In this document: positions 18,520 through 28,050 of the stretch, piece after piece
Layout: each line of letters starts with the position of its first letter
Numbering within the stretch: position 1 is the first letter of the stretch
Assembly (NCBI RefSeq): GCF_007713685.1
Contig: NZ_VMRJ01000002.1
Span: 310,001-374,000, forward strand
Reading direction: 5' to 3'
DNA: 64,000 nt
Source: Hymenobacter setariae
GTDB taxonomy: Bacteria > Bacteroidota > Bacteroidia > Cytophagales > Hymenobacteraceae
The notes under the pieces: model-generated
Database searches by the model: none
What the model was told of the DNA's origin: nothing
Seen by the model: the letters and a program-made list of their open reading frames with translations, nothing else
Made by a program: the position numbers and the translations under genes

Positions 18520-19515
18520 ATGACCCGCTATTTCAAAATACTTCCCTTTACGCTAGCAGCGCTAACGGCGTCGGTAGCGGCCCATGCCCAGGAGCAGGCT
18601 GCTGCTACGGCTACTACTGGTGCCGTTCGGGCCATCCCAGTTTCCGACCAGATGTTCCGCAAGACTATTTGGCGGGCTATTGACCTGCGCGAAAAGCAAA
18701 ACCTACCGATGTATTCGGATGGAAGGGAAATTGGCCGAGTCATTATAGATGCCGTAAAGCGAGGCGAACTGCAGGCGTACAAGAACGACTCTGTTACCTC
18801 GACGCTTACTGCCAAGGAGATGTCGGCTAACATGTCCTACGCTATTGAAGCACCCATCAGTGCTGATGGTGATGACTGGGGCGCTGGCGCTCCTCCTGCT
18901 AAGAGCACTAAGAGCGCAGCCGCTGCTAACGATGGCTGGGGTGCGCCAGTAGCTTCGCCTAAAAAGCCAGCTACCAAGCGAGTTGCAGTGCTAGATAGCA
19001 AAGGCAAGCCGGTTAAGAAAAATGGTAAGCAAGTATACCGCACGGTGCCAGTTTCGTCGGTAGCAGTAGCTCCGCCGCCGCCCAAAACGTCGGAAGAGTA
19101 TCGTCCGAAAGACCTCTACCAGATGGAGCTGTCGGAAGAAATGATATTCGACAAGAAGCGGTCGCGGATGTACCATCAGATTAAGACCATTTCGCTGAAG
19201 CTGCCCTCGACGTTAGCCACGAATACTTCGGGCCTAGAGAAGAATGTGGCCACCTTTAAGTATTCTGACTTGGTGAAAGTGTTCCGCAACAATCCGCAGA
19301 CGGCCATTTGGTTTAATGCGCAGAACGATGCCCAGCACAAGAACCTAGCCGATGCGTTTGAGCTGTGGTTGTTCAACTCGTACATCACGAAGGTATCAAA
19401 CCCTGCTGGTGACGACCTAGCTAGTCAGTATGGAGGTGAGCGCCAAGGCCTGCTAGCTTCGCAGCAAATTGCGGCTGACCTTGTAGAGTATGAGTACAAT
19501 CTGTGGTCGTTTTAG
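18520..19515 (+). CDS. gldN: Type IX secretion / gliding protein GldN (PorN)
   Basis: A 331-residue periplasmic partner of GldK with a signal peptide (cleavage near AHAQE). The N-terminal domain has the family pattern FRKTIWRAIDLREKQN, and the C-terminal domain starts at YRPKDLYQMELSEEMIFDKKR. Between them lies an Ala/Lys/Pro-rich stretch (about 110-185) with WGA repeats and a KG/KKNGK segment that looks disordered and is longer than I expect for GldN. It is last of the operon and is followed by a strong terminator shared with uvrC. Function is inferred from family and context. Confidence 0.95.
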   Translation: MTRYFKILPFTLAALTASVAAHAQEQAAATATTGAVRAIPVSDQMFRKTIWRAIDLREKQNLPMYSDGREIGRVIIDAVKRGELQAYKNDSVTSTLTAKEMSANMSYAIEAPISADGDDWGAGAPPAKSTKSAAAANDGWGAPVASPKKPATKRVAVLDSKGKPVKKNGKQVYRTVPVSSVAVAPPPPKTSEEYRPKDLYQMELSEEMIFDKKRSRMYHQIKTISLKLPSTLATNTSGLEKNVATFKYSDLVKVFRNNPQTAIWFNAQNDAQHKNLADAFELWLFNSYITKVSNPAGDDLASQYGGERQGLLASQQIAADLVEYEYNLWSF

Positions 19516-19573
19516 ACTATAGGTATGAACAGCTAAATAGGCTAAGAATCACATTCCTGCCTAGGTAATCTGT

Positions 19574-19624
19574 CAAGAATAAAAAGAGCCCCGACCAAGC
19601 AGGTCGGGGCTCTTTTTATTCTTG
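19574..19624. terminator. Bidirectional terminator, 23-bp perfect stem
   Basis: Arms 19574-19596 and 19602-19624 with loop AAGCA. A GC-rich tip is followed by a T-run on each strand. It lies between convergent gldN and uvrC. Confidence 0.92.
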
Positions 19625-19640
19625 GCTTTATGTTCGCTGG

Positions 19641-21452
19641 TTATGAAGTTGGCGTTTCTTGTTGGTCGAAGTAATTGAGAAGCACCTTAGCTTTCGCTTT
19701 GCCTACCTCAGCTACCAACTGAGCTTCAGTCAGTTCCTTTATCTTCTTGACTGATTTAAACTTACTAAGTAGCTTATCAGCTGTGACAGGCCCTAGGCCT
19801 TTCACATCGGTTAGCTCAGTCTTGAGCGTAGCATCGTCGCGCGTCTTGCGGTGGAAAGTAATACCAAAGCGGTGAACCTCGTCGCGCATACGCTGAAAGA
19901 GACGTAGGCTCTCGCTCTTCTTATCAATATAGAGCGGCAACGGGTCGTTAGGAACGTAGATTTCTTCGAGCCGCTTCGCAATGCCTATGACTGGGATTTG
20001 TCCCCATAGGTTAAGGTCTTTTAGCGCTTTAACCGCCATGCTGAGCTGGCCTTTGCCGCCGTCCACGATAACGAGTTGTGGTAGGCTAGCACCTTCATCG
20101 ACTAAGCGGCGGTAGCGGCGTGTAATAACCTCGTACATCGTATCGAAGTCATTGGGTCCTACTACCGTTTTGACGTGGTAGTGGCGGTAGTCCTTTTTGC
20201 TGGGGCGGGCGTTGCGAAAGCATACCATTGCCGACACCGGATTGTCGCCTTGAAAGTTGGAGTTGTCGAAGCATTCGATGTGCTTTGGTAGCTCTTTTAG
20301 GCGCAGGTCTTTTTTTATCTGCTCCATGATGCGTACCTCGTTGACGTCCTTGCCTTTCTCGTTCATGCTCTCCTTCTCTTTGCGGAGGTAAAGCACGTTC
20401 TTAATACTCAATTCTAGGAGCTTGCGCTTGTCCCCGATTTGGGGCTGTGTTACAGTGACGCCGGGTAGGGGCAAGTCGCCCACGGGCACGTTAGTCAGAA
20501 TCTCTTTTGCTTCGCTCTCATACTCCTGGCGAAGCTGCATGATGAGGGGAGCCAAGATTTCGCCATCCGACTCGTCGAGCTTTTTGGTCAACTCTAGGTT
20601 CTGAGTGAGAATGATGCTGCCATTCATCACTTTGAAATAATTGACGAAGGCGGCCTTTTCGTTAGAGGCAATGCTGAACACGTCGATGTTAGTGAGCGAC
20701 GCATTAACGATGGTGCTTTTGGCCTGAAACTCGTCAAGCTTATCGAGCTTTTGCTTGAACTGGTGCGCCAACTCGTACTGCATTTCCTGAGCAGCGGCGG
20801 TCATCCGCTCGCGGAAATACTGCTTAGGTAAGCGCAAGTCGCCGTTCAAAATTTGCCGGATTTGCTGGATATATTGGTTATAGGTAGCCTCATCTTCTTT
20901 ATTCTCACACGGGCCTTTGCAATTGCCGATGTGGTACTCTAGGCAAACCTTAAACTTACCCGCTTCGACATTCTCGGGGCTTAGGTTGTACGTGCAAGTA
21001 CGCAGTGGATACAGTGCCCTAATAAGCTCTAGCAGCACGTTTAGGCCGCTCTGGTTGGCATAGGGACCAAAATACTGGCCATCGCCGGGTTGCTTGTTAC
21101 GCGTAGGAATGAGACGCGGAAATCGCTCCTTGGTCAACAGCAAATACGGGTACGTCTTGCCATCCTTGAGGAGGATGTTGTATTTCGGCTGATGTTGCTT
21201 GATGAGGTTATTCTCCAGCAAAAAAGCGTCCGACTCCGAATTCACGATAGTAAACTCGATGCGCTTGATGTTCTTGACCAGCTGTTGAGTTTTCTTGTTA
21301 TGGTCTTGCTTGGTGAAGTAGCTGCTAACACGCTTGCGCAAGTCCACAGCCTTACCCACATAGATAATGCCTTCGTCGTCGAAGTATCGGTACACGCCAG
21401 GCTGATGAGGTAGGCGGTTTATTTGTTCTTGTAGCTCGGGTTTTGCTGCCAT
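19641..21452 (-). CDS. uvrC: Excinuclease ABC subunit C
   Basis: Makes the dual incisions in nucleotide excision repair after loading by UvrA/UvrB. The 603-residue protein has an N-terminal GIY-YIG nuclease domain (PGVYRYFDDEGIIYVGKA, from about 17), a UvrB-interacting helical region near 200 (MTAAAQEMQYELAHQFKQKL), an RNase H-like endonuclease domain (HIECFDNSNFQGDNPVSAMV, then VIVDGGKGQL), and tandem helix-hairpin-helix motifs at the end (VKGLGPVTADKLL). The ATG at 21452 is chosen; an upstream in-frame start at 21587 would read through the inverted-repeat element. The start codon abuts that element directly, so it probably carries the uvrC promoter and leader. Confidence 0.95.
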   Translation of the reverse strand: MAAKPELQEQINRLPHQPGVYRYFDDEGIIYVGKAVDLRKRVSSYFTKQDHNKKTQQLVKNIKRIEFTIVNSESDAFLLENNLIKQHQPKYNILLKDGKTYPYLLLTKERFPRLIPTRNKQPGDGQYFGPYANQSGLNVLLELIRALYPLRTCTYNLSPENVEAGKFKVCLEYHIGNCKGPCENKEDEATYNQYIQQIRQILNGDLRLPKQYFRERMTAAAQEMQYELAHQFKQKLDKLDEFQAKSTIVNASLTNIDVFSIASNEKAAFVNYFKVMNGSIILTQNLELTKKLDESDGEILAPLIMQLRQEYESEAKEILTNVPVGDLPLPGVTVTQPQIGDKRKLLELSIKNVLYLRKEKESMNEKGKDVNEVRIMEQIKKDLRLKELPKHIECFDNSNFQGDNPVSAMVCFRNARPSKKDYRHYHVKTVVGPNDFDTMYEVITRRYRRLVDEGASLPQLVIVDGGKGQLSMAVKALKDLNLWGQIPVIGIAKRLEEIYVPNDPLPLYIDKKSESLRLFQRMRDEVHRFGITFHRKTRDDATLKTELTDVKGLGPVTADKLLSKFKSVKKIKELTEAQLVAEVGKAKAKVLLNYFDQQETPTS

Positions 21453-21781
21453 AGACCGCAGATTTAGCGGATTAAACGGATTGCGTAGGTACGCCCACCT
21501 GCGGCGAGCTGCATCTGGTACGAATGAAACGGATATGCCGCTAATGCGGCTGCTTCGGGGGCGGTAATAGACACCTAGGATGCTCACTTATGTCTTGCAA
21601 TCACCTAGGTTGTCTTAGGAATTACCTAGCTATTAGAACGCAAAACGGCCGGCAAAAGTAGCCGGCCGTTGCTTAATAATACCTATGTGATAAGGCAAAC
21701 CCTACTTATAGACCCCAGCCCCAATAGCCAATTGACTGCAGAAGGCGGGCGTACCATACAAGCTGCTAAATCTGCGGTCTA
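21452..21781. repeat. Intergenic element bounded by 17-bp terminal inverted repeats
   Basis: Perfect inverted repeats at 21452-21468 and 21765-21781 bound a 330-base spacer. A further imperfect match (GGTACGCCC-type, about 21488-21502 and 21742-21756) lies inside. The left end also holds a GCGGATTA/AACGGATT tandem. The ends overlap the uvrC start codon and the stop codon of the upstream penicillin-binding protein gene. There is no ORF with transposase features inside. A MITE-like or mobile-repeat remnant is possible. No target duplication is obvious. Confidence 0.6.
21644..21670. terminator. Terminator-like hairpin (10-bp GC-rich stem)
   Basis: Arms 21644-21653 and 21661-21670 (AACGGCCGGC type) with a 7-base loop, inside the spacer after the penicillin-binding protein gene. 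It probably ends that minus-strand transcript before uvrC. Confidence 0.55.
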
Positions 21782-24133
21782 AATTTCTTCCTTATTCAGG
21801 TCGCTAGTAGTAGGCTGAGCCATCTTCTGGTCGGCCGGAATGGTATCGCGCTGGGCACCATAGTACTTCGAGCAGTCGAGCTCGGTATTGAGGTGGCTAG
21901 GTACCGGGAAGGGGCCAGTGTTGATGTCAATACTCTTATCGGCGTACACCTTCTTCATGAAGATGCCGTAGAGCGGCAGCGCTAAGCGAGCACCCTGCCC
22001 ATAATAGCCCGAGCGGAAGTGAATGCTACGGTCTTCGCCGCCCACCCACATGCCGCACACAAGGTCGGGCGTAATACCCATAAACCAAGCATCAGAGTAG
22101 TTAGACGTGGTTCCAGTCTTGGCGCCGATGGTGGTGTTGAATTTGAAGCCTGTGTGAAGGATAGTGCTAGTGCCACCTCGCTCGGTGGTGCTGGCTTCTA
22201 GCATGTTGGTCATTACATAGGCAGTTTCTTCGGTCAATACATTCCGGGTGCGCGGAATAAACTCGCGGAGCATGTTGCCATTCTTATCCTCAATGCGCGT
22301 CACCATGATGGGCGAGGTCCAGACGCCCTTGTTCACGAACGTGCCGTAGACACCGCACAGCTCGAAGATGCTGCAATCGGAAGCGCCAAAGCCTACGGCT
22401 GGCACCGGGTCGACGGGTGAGGTGATACCTAGGAGCTTGGCATAATCGGCTACGCGTTGAGGCGTGAGCTCATACACCAACCAAGCCGTAATAGAGTTCA
22501 TGGAGCGGGCCAGCGCCTGCCGTAGGGTGAAAGTGCGCCCCGAGAAGCCGCCTTCAAAATTTTTGGGAGTGTAAGGAGGCCGGCCCGCTACGCCGGGGAA
22601 AGTAGTGGCCACATCGGCCCGTGGAAAGCATGGCGAGAACCCTTCAGCAATAGCCGCTGTGTACACGATAGGCTTGAAAGTAGAACCTGGCTGGCGCTTG
22701 CCCTGGCGCACGTGGTCAAACTTGAAAAACTTGTAGTTGGGGCCGCCGACCCAGGCCTTCACTTGGCCATTGAGTGGGTTCACGGCCATGAAGCCAGCTC
22801 GCAGGTAGCGCTTGTAGTAATCGAGCGAGTCCATGGGCGACATCAGCATTTCCTTCTCGCCCTGCCACGTAAACACCGGCATGCGGTACTTGCGGCGCAG
22901 GTAGTAGTTTACCGAGTCTTTATTGCCCTCGTAGCGCTCCATCAGTGACTTATAGCGCTGAGTGCGGCGCATTGAAGTGGCTAGGAAATTTGGAATAATC
23001 CGGCCGTTCTCATCGCGCCAAGGCTGCTGGCCTTTCCACTGTGCCGAAAACCACTTTTGCTGTAGGGCTAGGTGTTCAGCCACAGCCTGCTCGGCGTAGG
23101 CCTGCATGCGCGAGTCGAGAGTCGTATAAATCTTGAGGCCGTCGGCGTATAAGTCGTGGTCAGTTTCCTTCGCCCAGGTTTGCAGATACTTGGCCACCTC
23201 GGTACGGAAGTAGGGCGCCAGACCTTGGGTTGGGCTCTCTACACTATAGTGCAGCACAATGGCCTTAGCGGTGTCTTTAGCCAACTCGGCCGATGATAGG
23301 TAGCCATATTGGTTCATCTGATGCAGCACCCAGTTGCGGCGGCGCTTCGAGCGGGCCGGGTGCAGCGCGGGGCTGAAGCGCGAGGGCGCGTTCACGATGC
23401 CTACCAGCGTGGCCGCTTCGGGCGTGGTCAGGTCTTTCGGCTTTTTGTTGAAGAACGTCTTAGCAGCTGTATTGATACCGAACGCATTAGAGCCGTAGTC
23501 TACGGTGTTGAGGTACATCCGCAGGATTTCGCGCTTCGTGTAGTTGCGCTCTAGTCGAATGGCCAGCAGCCATTCCTTGGTTTTCGTGATGAGCAGGCCA
23601 AGCTTGCCTTCTCCATTGAGAGCGCCATCGTTGAGATTGCTCGCTTCGCCGGGGCGAGTTTTGAACAGCACTTTGGCCACTTGCTGCGACAGCGTAGAGC
23701 CGCCGCCGCTACGACCTAGGCCGGCCACCGCGCGCATAATGCTCTTAAAATCGATGCCCGAATGCTGCTCGAAACGCACATCCTCGGTTGCCACCAAGGC
23801 ATCTATGAGGTTCTGAGGCAAGTCCTTATAATCGGCAGGCGTGCGGTTTTCGCGGAAATACTTACCTAGGAGCACGCCGTCGGCCGAGTAAACCTCGGAG
23901 GCCAGTTCGCTCTTGGGGTTTTCGAGGGTGCGTAGGTTGGGCATGCGCCCAAACCAGCCCATGAAGTTGTAGTTCACAGCCCCCACATACAATATCAGCC
24001 CCACTAAGCCACCCACAAATAGCACCCACATGGTGCGAGTGAAGGCGTGAAAGCGGCCGGGCCGGACCGGTGCGGGCTGGCGGGGCCTAGGGCGCGCAGT
24101 TGGGCGAGCCGGTGAGGAAGGAGAAGTAGGCAT
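21779..24133 (-). CDS. Class A penicillin-binding protein (PBP1a-like)
   Basis: A 784-residue bifunctional peptidoglycan synthase. It has a Pro/Arg-rich cytoplasmic tail (1-33), one membrane anchor (about 34-55), and a GT51 glycosyltransferase domain with ATEDVRFEQHSG (catalytic Glu117) and GGSTLSQQVAK (144-154). The penicillin-binding transpeptidase domain has the active-site SxxK in GSTFKP (Ser484/Lys487), RSMNS as the SxN motif and KTGTTSNYSD as the KTG motif. It polymerises lipid II and cross-links the strands in the periplasm. The stop codon lies in the right-hand inverted repeat of the downstream element. It is preceded on the same strand by the PorW/SprE-like gene, 94 bases upstream. 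Confidence 0.94.
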   Translation of the reverse strand: MPTSPSSPARPTARPRPRQPAPVRPGRFHAFTRTMWVLFVGGLVGLILYVGAVNYNFMGWFGRMPNLRTLENPKSELASEVYSADGVLLGKYFRENRTPADYKDLPQNLIDALVATEDVRFEQHSGIDFKSIMRAVAGLGRSGGGSTLSQQVAKVLFKTRPGEASNLNDGALNGEGKLGLLITKTKEWLLAIRLERNYTKREILRMYLNTVDYGSNAFGINTAAKTFFNKKPKDLTTPEAATLVGIVNAPSRFSPALHPARSKRRRNWVLHQMNQYGYLSSAELAKDTAKAIVLHYSVESPTQGLAPYFRTEVAKYLQTWAKETDHDLYADGLKIYTTLDSRMQAYAEQAVAEHLALQQKWFSAQWKGQQPWRDENGRIIPNFLATSMRRTQRYKSLMERYEGNKDSVNYYLRRKYRMPVFTWQGEKEMLMSPMDSLDYYKRYLRAGFMAVNPLNGQVKAWVGGPNYKFFKFDHVRQGKRQPGSTFKPIVYTAAIAEGFSPCFPRADVATTFPGVAGRPPYTPKNFEGGFSGRTFTLRQALARSMNSITAWLVYELTPQRVADYAKLLGITSPVDPVPAVGFGASDCSIFELCGVYGTFVNKGVWTSPIMVTRIEDKNGNMLREFIPRTRNVLTEETAYVMTNMLEASTTERGGTSTILHTGFKFNTTIGAKTGTTSNYSDAWFMGITPDLVCGMWVGGEDRSIHFRSGYYGQGARLALPLYGIFMKKVYADKSIDINTGPFPVPSHLNTELDCSKYYGAQRDTIPADQKMAQPTTSDLNKEEI

Positions 24134-24227
24134 TTTGAAAAGATAGAAACGAAGAACAGCGAAGAGGCAAAAAGAAGGGCCACCACCTAAGGGCTATTTC
24201 TTCGCTGAGGCTTTATTCCTGATTTGG

Positions 24228-27200
24228 CTATTGGTAAACCTTCTGATAAAACTGCTGGTAGCCGGCCACGTCGCCCGCCTCCTGCAGTAAGGTCAGGTTA
24301 GCTAGGCTGATGACGATGGCTTGGTAGCCTTGGCCGCGCAGGCGTGCCAGCGGCGACTGTGGCCCGCGCAGCTTAGTAGCGTAGCTCTGGGCTACTTTGG
24401 CACCCGGCAAAGTCCGTACCACCACCACTTCTTGGTCAGCACCTAGGGGCTGCGCTGCTGACACCACGAGGTTGCTGGCTCGAAAGAATTTGCTGTTATA
24501 CGCCGTGAGTTGCGCTACTAGGTCGGCCGTCGGGGCTGTGCCCTTGGGGTAAACCAGCGCTACGGCGTGGGCAGCGCTTAGCTGCGTAGTGTAAGCTACG
24601 GCTGGTGCCGGCGCTGGTGTTACTGGCGCTGGAGTAGGGGCTGGCGCCACCGCAACTGGTGAATTAACAGATGGGGTAGCAACAGGTGCTGGCGCCACAG
24701 GCGTACCAGAGGCCGGCGGGACAACGTTTGGTAAGGCGTTGCTAACCGTATCCTTGGCAGCAGGAGCTGGCGTACGCTTGCCTGGCGCTACGCGCGGGCG
24801 ACGAGCGGCGGCTCGCTTGATGGGAGAAGTGGCCGCGGCAGTCGTCGTCGGCAGTGAAGTTGGCACTGGGGTAGTGCTAGGTACAGGCGCAGGGGAAGTA
24901 GGTAGGGTGGCGGGTGCCGGGGTATCCATAGCAGGCGGTAAGTCGTCCTCTTCGATGCGCAGACGGTTATTTACCTCGCCCGGCCGGAAAATGGAGACTA
25001 CTGGCTTGTCGGTCGAAGCTAGCGCACCAGCCAGCTGCCCCTCTGCTGCTTTCTTATAGGAGTCGGCGAGGGCCTTGGCCAGCGGCACAAGCGGGCTGCT
25101 AGGGTAGTCAATATAAAACTGCTCGACGGCAGCGCGGGCCGTGAGCGGCGGCTGCGTGCGAATGGCCAGCAGGGTGCGCAGGTAGGCCATGCGGTCGTTT
25201 AAGTCGCTCTTGGGGTACTTGCGCTCGGTGCGCATTAGCACAGCTTTAGCCTTAGTAAAATTTTGCTCTTTATAGAGCGTGAAGGCTGAATCGAGCTGGG
25301 CGGCCACGGCATTGTGCAGGGCCAACTCGTGCTCGCGGTAGCGCGGGTCAGCAATGAGCTTGGCGTAGGTCGAGCTAGGGAACTCGCGCTGGAGCGCACT
25401 GGCATACAAGGAGGTTTTCTCGGCGTCGGGTAGGCCTTTGTAGTAGAGGTAAAGCAAGTAGTAGGCCTCGGGCGCGTTAGCGCCACGCGGGTAGCGGGTT
25501 ACTTGCTTAGTATAAGTTTCGTAGCCGCGGGCAGGCTCTTTTAGCAGTTCCTTGTAAATGCCACCTAGCTCGTACATAGCCGCCTCGGTCTGGATATTCG
25601 AGGCTTCTAGCTTGTCGGGAGTGCTAGGCAGCGCAGCGCGGTACTGCGCCACGAGGCTTTGCTGCGCGGCAGCGGGGTCTGGGGCGGCAGGGGCGTTAGT
25701 GCCAGCGGGCCCTAGGTCGCCATTCACGCGGGTTTGGGTATTGCCCGTGATGCTGGGCGGGACGCCGCCGTTCTGCTGAGTATTGGGCGAGTTGCTAGGC
25801 TGGTTCACGGTGCGCCAGTTGTCGCGCAGGCCACGGTCGCCCCAACGTCGGATGAAGTCGGCCCGTGCCGTGCTTAGCGAAGTGGGGTTGTCGAAATACC
25901 AGAGAGCGCCCGCTGCCACGGCATTGTTAGGGTCGTAGGCATTAGGATTACTGATATCGCGCTGGTTGCCGCTGAGGGCGCTCGGTACACCGGGTGCACC
26001 TTGGGCCTGCGCTTGCTGGGCCCGTTGCTGTGCTTTCTGGAGCGCCAAGGCTTTCTCGGCAGCCACACGTTTGGCTTCTAGCTCCTCGGCGGCATACTTG
26101 GCCAAGCGTTGCTCTAGCTCGGCGGCGGGCAGGCGCACCAAGGCTTGCAGGCTATCCTGCGTTTCAATAATGGTGTACTGCTTGGCAAATTCCTTTAGAA
26201 TACCCGCTCGCTCCTGAATGGCGGCGTAAGTCGGGTTGTCTTTCGGCATGGCCTGCGTGGTGCTGTCGTAGTAAGCAGCTGCCAAGCGGTATTTCTGCAG
26301 GTTTTCGTAGTAGATGCGGCCCGCCAGCAGATACGTGTAGCCCTGCTGCGACTTGTTGGTGGTAGTGGCCTTGGCCGAGGTGCGTAGCAGCCCTAGGGCA
26401 TCGGTGTAGCGTTGCTGGCGATAGGCCAGCCGGGCCATCTCGTAGTAGATTTTGTCGTGGTACTCTTTATTCTTGGGGTCCTTCAGCAGGCCCGCAAAGT
26501 ACTTGTCGAGCCGCGCTGTGTTTTGGCTGTTGAGCTCCGACACTTGGCCTAGCATCAGCTTGGCGAAAAAATCGAGCTCGTAGGGTGGGTTACGCTTGAG
26601 TATTTCGTTAAGCTGTGCGGTGGCTTCTTTATCCTGACCCTGCCCTTGGTAAAGCTGCGCCAAGATGTAGCGGGTGCGAGAGCGCTCGTTTTTAACTGGT
26701 ATAAGTGGCACGGCGCGCTCAAGCTGCTCAATGGCGGCCTTAGGCTCTTGCTGCTGCAAAAAATATTCGGCGCGGGTCAGAAACAGCTCGCGGGCATCTT
26801 TGCGCAGGCCCATCTCGCGGTCGAGCAGGTCCGATACGGCCTTGGCGTTGTCTAGCTGCTTGGTCACCAAAAAGCTACGCATCAGGCCAATAAGCGCCTC
26901 TTGCTTGGCAAACGGGTCCTTGCTGGTACTGTTCACGTACTTAAACGTCAGTACCGCGTCGTCGAACTCCATCTTGTAGAAACGTGCCCAGCCTACTAGC
27001 AGGTAGGCATCGTCGGTCCAGTCAGAGCCCGGCCGGTGCTGAATGGGCAACGAGGCTTTTTTAATAATGTCGTTGAGGTCGGCACGCGTGGCGCGCACCG
27101 TGCCACTATCCAGCGTCGGGAAGAGCGGCAGCACGCGGTTGTAGTCGTTGCCCCGGCCTTTGTAGAGTGTAGCTTCGGTGGCCCATAGCTTTTCGCGGGC

Positions 27201-27383
27201 CAAGAAAAAGCCGTTGTCGCGGGCGGCCACGTTGTTGAGGGTGTGGCTCACCAGCGACTTGTCGGAGGCGCAGCCACCTAGGGCCAGGCCCACCAGCACC
27301 ACCAGCCAGCACCACGAAAGTCGGGAAAGGGAAACGAGTCGAGTCAAAGCCACAGAAAAGCCAGGGAAGGATACGGAGGGCAC
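24228..27383 (-). CDS. TPR lipoprotein, PorW/SprE-like (type IX secretion)
   Basis: A 1051-residue lipoprotein with lipobox LALGGC (Cys38). The GTG at 27353 would give a more typical 28-residue leader, so the start is uncertain. The opening after the Cys (LVSHTLNNVAARDNGFFLAREKL) and the following TPR-like helical repeats (about 90-420 and 590-790) fit PorW/SprE, the outer-membrane lipoprotein that helps couple the type IX core to the translocon. An Ala/Gln-rich linker sits near 440-560, and a long Pro/Ala/Thr-rich linker near 830-930 precedes a small C-terminal domain. It is encoded about 5 kb from gldKLMN, and atpZ is divergent upstream. The family call is by order of features and context. 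Confidence 0.78.
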   Translation of the reverse strand: MPSVSFPGFSVALTRLVSLSRLSWCWLVVLVGLALGGCASDKSLVSHTLNNVAARDNGFFLAREKLWATEATLYKGRGNDYNRVLPLFPTLDSGTVRATRADLNDIIKKASLPIQHRPGSDWTDDAYLLVGWARFYKMEFDDAVLTFKYVNSTSKDPFAKQEALIGLMRSFLVTKQLDNAKAVSDLLDREMGLRKDARELFLTRAEYFLQQQEPKAAIEQLERAVPLIPVKNERSRTRYILAQLYQGQGQDKEATAQLNEILKRNPPYELDFFAKLMLGQVSELNSQNTARLDKYFAGLLKDPKNKEYHDKIYYEMARLAYRQQRYTDALGLLRTSAKATTTNKSQQGYTYLLAGRIYYENLQKYRLAAAYYDSTTQAMPKDNPTYAAIQERAGILKEFAKQYTIIETQDSLQALVRLPAAELEQRLAKYAAEELEAKRVAAEKALALQKAQQRAQQAQAQGAPGVPSALSGNQRDISNPNAYDPNNAVAAGALWYFDNPTSLSTARADFIRRWGDRGLRDNWRTVNQPSNSPNTQQNGGVPPSITGNTQTRVNGDLGPAGTNAPAAPDPAAAQQSLVAQYRAALPSTPDKLEASNIQTEAAMYELGGIYKELLKEPARGYETYTKQVTRYPRGANAPEAYYLLYLYYKGLPDAEKTSLYASALQREFPSSTYAKLIADPRYREHELALHNAVAAQLDSAFTLYKEQNFTKAKAVLMRTERKYPKSDLNDRMAYLRTLLAIRTQPPLTARAAVEQFYIDYPSSPLVPLAKALADSYKKAAEGQLAGALASTDKPVVSIFRPGEVNNRLRIEEDDLPPAMDTPAPATLPTSPAPVPSTTPVPTSLPTTTAAATSPIKRAAARRPRVAPGKRTPAPAAKDTVSNALPNVVPPASGTPVAPAPVATPSVNSPVAVAPAPTPAPVTPAPAPAVAYTTQLSAAHAVALVYPKGTAPTADLVAQLTAYNSKFFRASNLVVSAAQPLGADQEVVVVRTLPGAKVAQSYATKLRGPQSPLARLRGQGYQAIVISLANLTLLQEAGDVAGYQQFYQKVYQ

Positions 27384-27518
27384 AACGCCGCACCGGGGCT
27401 AGCCGGTTCGGCTGCCACCAGGCACAACGCCCGCCAACTCGTAAAATTACGCCTTGCCCCGCCGAAACTCGCTGTCGGCGCCCGCGTAGCTTACCTACCC
27501 ACTCTTCTGCTTACTCCC

Positions 27519-27767
27519 ATGGCTACCAACCCGCTGCCACCCCGCGATACCGACCCTACGCCTTCTACCGACCGCCTGCGCTCGTTTACCAAGTACTCGG
27601 GCATTGCGTTTCAAATGCTGGCTACCATTGGCCTGAGCGCCTGGGCGGGCACTTGGCTCGACCGCCACTTTCAAACTAAAAACCCCTGGTGGACTATCGG
27701 CCTGATGCTATTTGGCGTATTGGCGGCACTCTATCAGGTTATTCGCGGGCTAACCAAAGGCGACTAA
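27519..27767 (+). CDS. atpZ: AtpZ/AtpI-family small membrane protein
   Basis: An 82-residue protein with two predicted helices (about 28-46 and 55-73) and the family pattern FTKYSGIAFQMLATIGLSAWAG, then PWWTIGLMLFGVLAALYQVIR. AtpZ and AtpI are accessory proteins of F-type ATP synthase, implicated in assembly of the c-ring or in magnesium supply. It normally precedes the F0 genes. Here atpB starts some 10.7 kb further on, with unrelated genes between. It is divergent from the PorW/SprE-like gene. Recognition is good despite the small size. Confidence 0.85.
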   Translation: MATNPLPPRDTDPTPSTDRLRSFTKYSGIAFQMLATIGLSAWAGTWLDRHFQTKNPWWTIGLMLFGVLAALYQVIRGLTKGD

Positions 27768-27969
27768 TAGGCCATCTAACATTGGTTGATAAGCAGAGTG
27801 CAGCCAGGCGCCTCACATAGCGCGGTAGCCTTAGAGGTTGAGGCAAATGCGTTATGCATAGTGCTTTGCCGTGTTTTACTCAGCCGAACTCATTTTTAAC
27901 CAATGACCTAGTAAGCTTTAAGCAGCTACATAGGCTAACGAAAACCTTTTTGCCTTGATTGATGTATGT

Positions 27970-27989
27970 ACATTAAATGTTGATACATT
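27970..27989. promoter_or_regulatory. Candidate operator: alternating ACATT/AATGT half-sites
   Basis: ACATT (27970-27974), AATGT (27976-27980) and ACATT (27985-27989) make two overlapping inverted repeats just upstream of a -7 element. The layout is that of a dimeric repressor site for the pirin-dioxygenase-esterase genes. No regulator gene is adjacent. Confidence 0.45.
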
Positions 27990-27993
27990 GGTG

Positions 27994-28001
27994 TATATTT
28001 G
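27994..28001 (+). promoter_or_regulatory. Candidate -7 element (TAnnTTTG) for the pirin operon
   Basis: TATATTTG matches the consensus exactly, 49 bases before the pirin ATG. The nearest TTG (27980-27982) is too close for a standard -33, which would suit a regulated promoter. Confidence 0.5.
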
Positions 28002-28050
28002 TGCACCGAATCAGTAGTAGCAGCTTATCCTCGTCTCCAACCTCACCATT

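Noticed and set aside
21453..21587. N-terminal extension of uvrC
   Set aside because: It would run through the inverted-repeat element, and UvrC normally begins near the chosen Met.
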